Part shown: one piece after another, positions 58,904-64,000 of the stretch
How the letters are laid out: every line of letters starts with the position of its first letter
How positions within the stretch are numbered: the first letter of the stretch is position 1
Source: Acidimicrobiales bacterium
Lineage (GTDB): Bacteria > Actinomycetota > Acidimicrobiia > Acidimicrobiales > Bog-793
NCBI GenBank assembly: GCA_035533595.1
Contig: DATLTN010000027.1
Location: forward strand, 1 to 64,000
DNA length: 64,000 nucleotides
Reading direction: 5' to 3'
Notes under the pieces: generated by a model
The model's database searches: none
What the model saw: only the letters and a program-made list of their open reading frames with translations
Told to the model about the DNA's origin: nothing
Translations under genes and position numbers: made by a program

Positions 58904-60126
58904 TGGTGCAGTACCGGCGCGCCTGGGCGGAGATCGACCTCGCCGCCGTGGCCCACAACGCCGCCCTGTTGCGCGCCGTGGTCGCACCGGCGGCGCTGTG
59001 CGCGGTGGTGAAGGCTGACGGCTACAGCCACGGCGCCGTCGCGATCGCCGAGGCCGCCGTCGCCGGCGGGGCGAGCGTGCTCGCCGTCGCGCTCGTCGAG
59101 GAGGGCCTCGCGCTGCGGGCCGCGGGGATCACCGCGCCCGTCCTCCTCCTCTCCGAGCCGCCGCCCGCCGCCATCGCCGCGGCGGTCGCCGCCGGCCTCA
59201 CCCCGACGCTCTACAGCACCACCGGGCTACGGGCCGCCGCTGCGGCGGCCGGCGCGGCGGGGCGGGTGGTCCCGGTGCAGGTGAAGGTCGACACCGGGAT
59301 GCACCGGGTCGGCGTTGCCCCCTCCGAGCTCGTCGCCCTTGCAAAGGAGCTGGCCCGCGAGCCGGACCTCCTCCTCGAGGGCCTGTGGACCCACTTCGCG
59401 GTCGCGGACGACCCCGCCGACCCCTTCACCGCCCTGCAGCTGGCGCGCTTCGAGGAGGCGCGCGCCGACCTCGCCGCGGTCGGCATCCAGCCGCGCCTGC
59501 TGCACGCCGCGAACTCGGCCGGCGCCCTCGCCCACCCGGCCAGTCGCTTCGATCTCGTCCGCTGCGGGATCGCGCTCTACGGCTACCCGCCGAGCGAGGC
59601 GCTCGCCCCCCTCGTCGGTGAGGCGAGCGGTGGCGGGGCCCTCGCGCCGGTGCTCTCGCTGCGCGCCGAGGTGCACGCGGTGCGGCGGCTCGCGGCGGGG
59701 GAGCGGCCGAGCTACGGCCGGCGCTACGCGCTCCCCGCCGACACCGTCGTCGCCACGGTGCCCCTCGGCTACGCCGACGGGGTCCCCCGCGCCTATTTCG
59801 ACGGCGGGGGGGAGGTGCTGATCGGCGGCCGGCGGCGGCGCCTCGCCGGCACGGTGACGATGGACCAGCTGCTCGTCGACGTCGGTGACGACCGTGGCGT
59901 GCACCCGGGCGACGAAGTGGTGCTCATCGGCCGCCAGGGCGACGAGGTGATCGACGCCGCCGAGTGGGCCTGCAAGCTGCACACGATCGCCTACGAGGTC
60001 CTCCTCGGCATCGGCCCGCGCGTCCCCCGCCGCCCGGTGGGCGTGGCCGGGGCGCCGGTCTACGCTCTGCCCGTGCACCGGGACGGGCACGGGCGCGCGC
60101 CCGGAGCCGATGAGTATGACGACTAG
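58903..60126 (+). CDS. alr: Alanine racemase
   Basis: A 407-residue PLP enzyme that makes D-alanine for peptidoglycan. The PLP Lys is in AVVKADGYSHGA (about residue 36), and the opposite Tyr region is VPLGYADGVPRAYF. The remaining family parts are HFAVADDP, LHAANSAGAL and the C-terminal MDQLLVDVGD. The ATG overlaps the nnr stop codon. The final 25 residues are an extension with several Gly and Arg, overlapping the start of the next gene. Confidence 0.96.
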   Translation: MVQYRRAWAEIDLAAVAHNAALLRAVVAPAALCAVVKADGYSHGAVAIAEAAVAGGASVLAVALVEEGLALRAAGITAPVLLLSEPPPAAIAAAVAAGLTPTLYSTTGLRAAAAAAGAAGRVVPVQVKVDTGMHRVGVAPSELVALAKELAREPDLLLEGLWTHFAVADDPADPFTALQLARFEEARADLAAVGIQPRLLHAANSAGALAHPASRFDLVRCGIALYGYPPSEALAPLVGEASGGGALAPVLSLRAEVHAVRRLAAGERPSYGRRYALPADTVVATVPLGYADGVPRAYFDGGGEVLIGGRRRRLAGTVTMDQLLVDVGDDRGVHPGDEVVLIGRQGDEVIDAAEWACKLHTIAYEVLLGIGPRVPRRPVGVAGAPVYALPVHRDGHGRAPGADEYDD

Positions 60127-60715
60127 CGCCACTGCGATGCTCGCCCTCCTCGAGGCCGAAGCGCTCGGCTGCGTCGACTGCCGCCTCGCCGAGGGGCGGA
60201 CCAAGGTCGTCTTCGGGGTGGGCAACCCGATGGCCCCGCTCGTCTTCGTCGGCGAGGGTCCGGGGCGCGACGAGGACCTCGCCGGAGAGCCCTTCGTCGG
60301 CCGTTCCGGCCGTCTCCTCGACCAGCTGATCGCCGAGGAGCTGGCGATGCGGCGCGAGGACTGCTACATCGCGAACGTCGTGAAGTGCCGCCCCCCGAAC
60401 AACCGCGACCCCCTCCCCGACGAGGTCGCGGCCTGCCACCACTTCCTCGCCGACCAGCTCGGCGCGATCGCCCCGAAGGTCGTCGTCACCCTCGGGAACT
60501 TCGCGGCGCGCGCCCTCCTGCACACCACCGAGGGGGTGACGCGCCTTCGCGGGCGGAGCTTCGCGTACGGCGAGGCGCTCCTCGTGCCCACCTTCCACCC
60601 GGCCGCGGCGTTGCGCGGCGGCGGGGTGGTGCTCGCCCAGATGCGCGCTGACCTCGTGCGCGCGAAGCATGCACTTGCCGGTGGCGGGGTACCAGGCGGA
60701 ACGGTGAAACCGTGA
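60116..60715 (+). CDS. udg: Uracil-DNA glycosylase, family 4 (Fe-S type)
   Basis: A protein of about 199 residues that removes uracil from DNA. Two Cys in GCVDCRLAEG and two more in the segment DCYIANVVKC (about 60-95) are the expected [4Fe-4S] ligands. The catalytic motif is GEGPGRDEDLAGEPFVGRSG, and the second motif is PTFHPAAALR. The ATG at 60116 lies nine bases after GGAG and is chosen over ATG 60110; both overlap the end of alr. The last four bases overlap tsaE. Confidence 0.93.
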   Translation: MTTSATAMLALLEAEALGCVDCRLAEGRTKVVFGVGNPMAPLVFVGEGPGRDEDLAGEPFVGRSGRLLDQLIAEELAMRREDCYIANVVKCRPPNNRDPLPDEVAACHHFLADQLGAIAPKVVVTLGNFAARALLHTTEGVTRLRGRSFAYGEALLVPTFHPAAALRGGGVVLAQMRADLVRAKHALAGGGVPGGTVKP

Positions 60716-61269
60716 ACCCGACCCTGCACATCGCCCTTTCCGACGCGGCCGCGACGCACGCGCTCGGGGGCGCCGTCGCGGAGGTCGTCGAGCGCGGCGA
60801 CGTCCTGCTGCTCGTCGGCGAGCTCGGCGCGGGGAAGACGACCTTCACCAAGGGCCTCGTCGCCGCCCTCGGCTGCGCCGACGAGGTGACGAGCCCGACC
60901 TTCACGCTGCTGCACTGCTATCCGAGCAACCCCCCGGTCGCCCACGTGGACTGCTGGCGGCTCTCCGAGCTCTCCGAGGTGGCCGACCTCGGCCTCGAGG
61001 AGGTGCTCGACGACGGCGGAGTGGCCGTGATCGAGTGGGGTGAGCTCGCCGCGCCGTTCCTCGGCCAGGCCGCGCTCACCCTCTCGCTCGAGCTCGTCGA
61101 GGACGAGGGGGGCACCGAGGACGGGGGCTCCACCCGCGTCGCCCGGCTGTCGACCGTCGGCGCCGACTGGGCGCGCCGCCGCGGCCACCTGCAGAGCGCC
61201 TGTCGGGCCGCGGGGCTCACCGTCGAGCTGCTCGACGGCGCCCCCGACGACGCCGTCGCGCAGTGGTGA
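60712..61269 (+). CDS. tsaE: tRNA threonylcarbamoyladenosine biosynthesis ATPase TsaE
   Basis: A 185-residue ATPase that works with TsaB and TsaD to put the t6A modification at position 37 of ANN-decoding tRNAs. The P-loop is GELGAGKTTF (about 39-48), and VTSPTFTLLHCY and HVDCWRLSE are typical. The C-terminal 40 residues are an extension. It starts at a GTG overlapping the stop of udg and belongs to the tsaE-tsaB-rimI-tsaD operon. Confidence 0.95.
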   Translation: MNPTLHIALSDAAATHALGGAVAEVVERGDVLLLVGELGAGKTTFTKGLVAALGCADEVTSPTFTLLHCYPSNPPVAHVDCWRLSELSEVADLGLEEVLDDGGVAVIEWGELAAPFLGQAALTLSLELVEDEGGTEDGGSTRVARLSTVGADWARRRGHLQSACRAAGLTVELLDGAPDDAVAQW

Positions 61270-61300
61270 GCGACCCGGCGATGCCGAACGGCGGCCGGCG

Positions 61301-62002
61301 GTGATCCTGCTCGCCATCGAGACCGCGACGATCGGCGTCGGCGTCACCCTCATCGAAGAGGCGGTGGTGCTCGCCACCTTCTCGGCGCGCCCGGGGCGCC
61401 GCCACGCGGAGACCCTGCACCCGGCGATCGCCTCCGTCCTCTCCTCGGTCGGGGCCTCGGTCGGCGACCTCGACGCGGTCGCCGTCGACGTCGGGCCGGG
61501 GCTGTTCACCGGGCTGCGGGTCGGCGTTTCCGCCGCGAAGGCGCTCACCTTCGCCCTCGGGGTGCCGGCGGTGGAGGCGACGAGCACCGAGCTGCTGCGG
61601 CGAGGCGCCCCCGTCGCGGGGCGGCCGGTGGTGCCCGTCGTCGATATGCGCCGCGGCGAGGTCGCCTTCGAGCTCCCCGGCGATGCCGAGATCCGCGTCA
61701 CGAGCCCGGACGAGCTCATCGCCGAGCTCAACAAGGAGATGGCCCTCGAACGGGCGCTGCTCGTCGGCGACGGGGCGCTCCGCCACGCAGAGGCGATCCT
61801 TTCCGCCGGCCCCGCCGGGGTGGAGATCGCCGACGACGCGCACGCCGCCCCCGACGCCACGGTGCTCGCCCACCTCGGCATCGAGCGGCTGCACCGCGGC
61901 GAGGTCTGCGACGCCTTCGCCCTCGCCCCCCGCTACCACCGCCAGGCCGACGTGCGCATCAGCTGGGCGACCCGTGACGACCCCCCGGGCGGCGCGAGGT
62001 GA
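61301..62002 (+). CDS. tsaB: tRNA threonylcarbamoyladenosine biosynthesis protein TsaB
   Basis: A 233-residue ASKHA-fold protein, the non-catalytic partner of TsaD. The N-terminus ILLAIETATIGVGVTLIEE and VDVGPGLFTGLRVGVSAAKAL are the family patterns. The GTG at 61301 follows tsaE by 31 bases. The stop overlaps rimI by four bases (GTGA). With TsaE and TsaD in the same operon, the t6A complex is complete except for TsaC. Confidence 0.94.
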   Translation: MILLAIETATIGVGVTLIEEAVVLATFSARPGRRHAETLHPAIASVLSSVGASVGDLDAVAVDVGPGLFTGLRVGVSAAKALTFALGVPAVEATSTELLRRGAPVAGRPVVPVVDMRRGEVAFELPGDAEIRVTSPDELIAELNKEMALERALLVGDGALRHAEAILSAGPAGVEIADDAHAAPDATVLAHLGIERLHRGEVCDAFALAPRYHRQADVRISWATRDDPPGGAR

Positions 62003-62568
62003 CCTTCCGCCTGCCCGGCCGCGCACGCACCGCGGCGCCGCCCTCGCCCGCGCGGGCGGTCGAGATCGTGCCGATGCGCCGCCGCCACGTCCGCCAGGTG
62101 GCGGCGATCGAGGAGCGCATCTTCCCCCGTCCCTGGTCGCCGGCGCTGTACTACTCCGAGCTCGCGATGCCGGCGACGCGGGTCTACCTCGTCGCCCTCT
62201 CGGGGGACACGGTGGTCGGCTACGCAGGCCTGATGCTCGTCGCCGGCGAGGGGCACATCACGACGATCGGCGTCGCGCCGGAGTTCCAGCGCCACAAGAT
62301 CGGCATGCGCCTCCTGCACCGCCTCGCGTCGGCCGCCCGCGAGCACGGGGCGGGCGCGCTCACCTTGGAGGTGCGCGTCTCCAACCACGGCGCGCAGGAG
62401 CTCTACCGCACCTTCGGCTTCGTGCCGGCGGGGATCCGCAAGAACTACTACGCAGAGGTGAACGAGGACGGCCTCGTGATGTGGGCGCACGGCGTCGACA
62501 GCGACGACTACACGATCCGCCTCGAGGAGATCGGTGTCCGCCTCGCGGCCGCGGAGCGCGGGGAGTGA
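61999..62568 (+). CDS. rimI: Ribosomal-protein-alanine N-acetyltransferase RimI
   Basis: A 189-residue GNAT-family acetyltransferase. The acetyl-CoA loop is in TTIGVAPEFQRHKIGMRLL, and the family's middle part is FPRPWSPALYYSEL. The C-terminal LEVRVSNHGAQELYRTFGF and GIRKNYYAEVNEDGLVM match RimI-like proteins. It is expected to acetylate the N-terminal Ala of S18, though actinobacterial RimI proteins may have wider targets. It overlaps tsaD by four bases. Confidence 0.92.
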   Translation: MTFRLPGRARTAAPPSPARAVEIVPMRRRHVRQVAAIEERIFPRPWSPALYYSELAMPATRVYLVALSGDTVVGYAGLMLVAGEGHITTIGVAPEFQRHKIGMRLLHRLASAAREHGAGALTLEVRVSNHGAQELYRTFGFVPAGIRKNYYAEVNEDGLVMWAHGVDSDDYTIRLEEIGVRLAAAERGE

Positions 62569-63623
62569 GCGATCTCGGCGCCCGAGGGCGCGCGATCCTC
62601 GCCGTCGAGAGCTCCTGTGACGAGACGGCGATGGCCGTCGTCACCGAGGAGCGGGTGGTCCTGTCCTCGGTGGTGTCGAGCCAGATCGACCTGCACGCCC
62701 GCTACGGCGGGGTCGTCCCCGAGCTCGCCGGGCGGGCGCACGTGGAGCGGGTCGTGCCCGTCCTGCACGAGGCGCTCGAGGGCGCGGGGCTCTCCCACCG
62801 CGGCCTGCCCCTCCACGACGGCGCGCCCGAGCTCGTCGCCGTGGCCGCGACCTGCGGCCCCGGCCTCGTCGGCTCGCTCCTCGTCGGTGTCTCCTTCGCG
62901 AAGTCCCTCGCGCTCTCCTTCGGCCTGCCCTACGTCGGCGTCAACCACCTCGAGGGCCACCTCTACGCCTCGCTGCTCGAGGATCCCAACCTCGCGCTCC
63001 CGGCGCTCGTCTGCCTCGTCTCCGGGGGACACACGCTGCTCGTCGCGATGCAGGCACCGGGCATCTACCGCATCCTCGGGGGGACCGTCGACGACGCCGC
63101 TGGGGAGGCCTTCGACAAGGTGGCCCGCTTCCTCGGCCTCGGCTACCCCGGCGGCCCGGAGATCGAGCGCTCGGCCTCCGCCGGCGACCCGCGCGCGATC
63201 GCCTTCCCGCGGCCGATGCTCGACGACGGCCTCACCCTCTCGTTCTCCGGGTTGAAGACGGCGGTCGTGCACCACGTCCGTCACCACCCCGAGATCGCGA
63301 CCCCCGACGTCGCCGCCTCGTTCCAGCAGGCGGTCGTCGACGTGCTCGTCCACAAGAGCCTCGCCGCCGCGGCCGCCTGCGGCGCCCGCTCGCTCTGCCT
63401 CGCCGGCGGGGTGGCGGCGAACACGCCGCTGCGCGAGCAGATGGCCGCCGCCGCGGCGGCGCGCGGCCTCGGCTGCTTCGTCCCCTCGCGGGCGATGTGC
63501 ACCGACAACGCGGCGATGATCGCGGCCGCGGCCCACATCCGCCTCGCGAGCGACGGCCCGAGCCCGCTCTCCCAGGGCGCGGAACCGAACCTCGCCTTCC
63601 CCGAGGAGCGCCTCGCCGGCTAG
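62565..63623 (+). CDS. tsaD: tRNA N6-adenosine threonylcarbamoyltransferase TsaD
   Basis: A 352-residue enzyme that transfers threonylcarbamoyl to A37 of tRNA. The N-terminus ILAVESSCDETAMAVV and the metal-binding His pair in GVNHLEGHLYASLLE are typical, as are CLVSGGHTLL and the Asp in SRAMCTDNAAMIA. The GTG overlaps the rimI stop. It ends the operon; the groES promoter follows directly. Confidence 0.97.
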   Translation: MSDLGARGRAILAVESSCDETAMAVVTEERVVLSSVVSSQIDLHARYGGVVPELAGRAHVERVVPVLHEALEGAGLSHRGLPLHDGAPELVAVAATCGPGLVGSLLVGVSFAKSLALSFGLPYVGVNHLEGHLYASLLEDPNLALPALVCLVSGGHTLLVAMQAPGIYRILGGTVDDAAGEAFDKVARFLGLGYPGGPEIERSASAGDPRAIAFPRPMLDDGLTLSFSGLKTAVVHHVRHHPEIATPDVAASFQQAVVDVLVHKSLAAAAACGARSLCLAGGVAANTPLREQMAAAAAARGLGCFVPSRAMCTDNAAMIAAAAHIRLASDGPSPLSQGAEPNLAFPEERLAG

Positions 63624-63636
63624 CGCAGGCCCGGGG

Positions 63637-63691
63637 TTGCCTGCCGGGCGCTTCATCAGTATCGTTAGCACTCAACAGGTAAGAGTGCTAA
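63637..63691 (+). promoter_or_regulatory. groES promoter with CIRCE operator
   Basis: A perfect CIRCE inverted repeat, TTAGCACTC (63665-63673), nine bases, GAGTGCTAA (63683-63691), is the binding site of the heat-shock repressor HrcA. A promoter TTGCCT (63637-63642), 17 bases, TATCGT (63660-63665) overlaps it at the last base. The element lies 22 bases before groES. This region should be repressed at normal temperature. Confidence 0.93.
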
Positions 63692-63713
63692 TGAGACCAA
63701 GGGAGGCCTCGGC

Positions 63714-64000
63714 ATGACGCTTCAGCCGCTGGAGGACCGGATCGTCGTCCGCCCGAGCGAGGCGGAGGAGACGACGGCATCGGGACTTGTGATCCCCGAC
63801 ACCGCCAAGGAGAAGCCCCAGCAGGGCGAGGTGCTCGCGGTCGGCCCCGGCCGACGCGCCGAGAACACCGGCGAGATCGTTCCGCTCGACATCGCGGTCG
63901 GCGACAAGGTCGTCTACTCAAAGTACGGCGGCACCGAGTTCACCGTCGACGGCGAGGAGCTGCTCATCCTCACGAGCCGCGACGTGCTCGCCAAGGTGGT
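63714..64000 (+). CDS. groES: Co-chaperonin GroES, 5' part
   Basis: The first 95 residues of GroES, cut by the right edge of the window. The sequence starts [20 protein letters not shown] and contains the mobile loop [18 protein letters not shown] and [16 protein letters not shown] full GroES is about 97-100 residues, so only a few codons are missing. It forms the lid of the GroEL cavity. An AGGGAGG site precedes the ATG, and a CIRCE operator lies upstream. groEL or another gene should follow. Confidence 0.97.
   Translation, partial: MTLQPLEDRIVVRPSEAEETTASGLVIPDTAKEKPQQGEVLAVGPGRRAENTGEIVPLDIAVGDKVVYSKYGGTEFTVDGEELLILTSRDVLAKV

Overview
The window is a high-GC chromosomal segment from an actinobacterium. 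The best evidence is the RpoC protein, which carries the long charged helical insertion after about residue 135 that is typical of Actinobacteria. The order rplQ-truA-rplM-rpsI-glmM-glmS-acpS-nnr-alr-tsaEB-rimI-tsaD-groES also fits. An Acidimicrobiia-type lineage is my guess from overall protein character, not a demonstrated assignment.

The backbone is one long ribosomal and transcription supercluster read left to right: tRNA-Trp, secE, nusG, rplKA (0.3-2.7 kb); rplJL, rpoBC (5.3-14.5 kb); rpsL, rpsG, fusA, tuf, rpsJ (18.1-22.8 kb); rplC through rplQ and truA, with secY, adk, map, infA and rpoA embedded (24.4-41.7 kb); rplM, rpsI (53.1-53.9 kb). A housekeeping run follows: glmM and glmS for UDP-GlcNAc, acpS, nnr, alr, a family-4 uracil-DNA glycosylase, the t6A genes tsaE/tsaB/tsaD with rimI, and groES behind a perfect CIRCE operator. 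Many gene pairs overlap by 1-4 bases and are probably translationally coupled.

The backbone is interrupted four times where related genomes usually have neighbours. Between rplA and rplJ lie an exported protein, a ParB-like protein and an aquaporin. Between rpoC and rpsL lie a small protein and an NMT1/SsuA-type ABC transporter. Between rpsJ and rplC lies a decayed 1.34-kb integrative element holding a broken tyrosine recombinase and a VapBC module, bounded by a 17-bp repeat of the rpsJ 3' end. Between truA and rplM lies an 11-kb catabolic island.

The catabolic island (41.9-52.9 kb) holds a GntR/FCD regulator, a complete branched-chain-amino-acid-type ABC importer (one binding protein, two permeases, two ATPases), three consecutive two-domain RidA-like proteins, two GlcG/HbpS-like proteins at its two ends, and a Rieske non-heme iron oxygenase. 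Candidate promoters and a shared operator-like octamer sit in front of its transcription units. The set looks like uptake plus oxygenation of an unknown, possibly nitrogen-containing, substrate. It is the best candidate here for an undescribed pathway.

Several ribosomal proteins (L10, L4, L22, S3) and NusG carry long Ala/Glu/Asp-rich tails, and S14, S4, L36 and adenylate kinase are the zinc-binding forms. No rRNA, CRISPR array or intact insertion sequence was seen.
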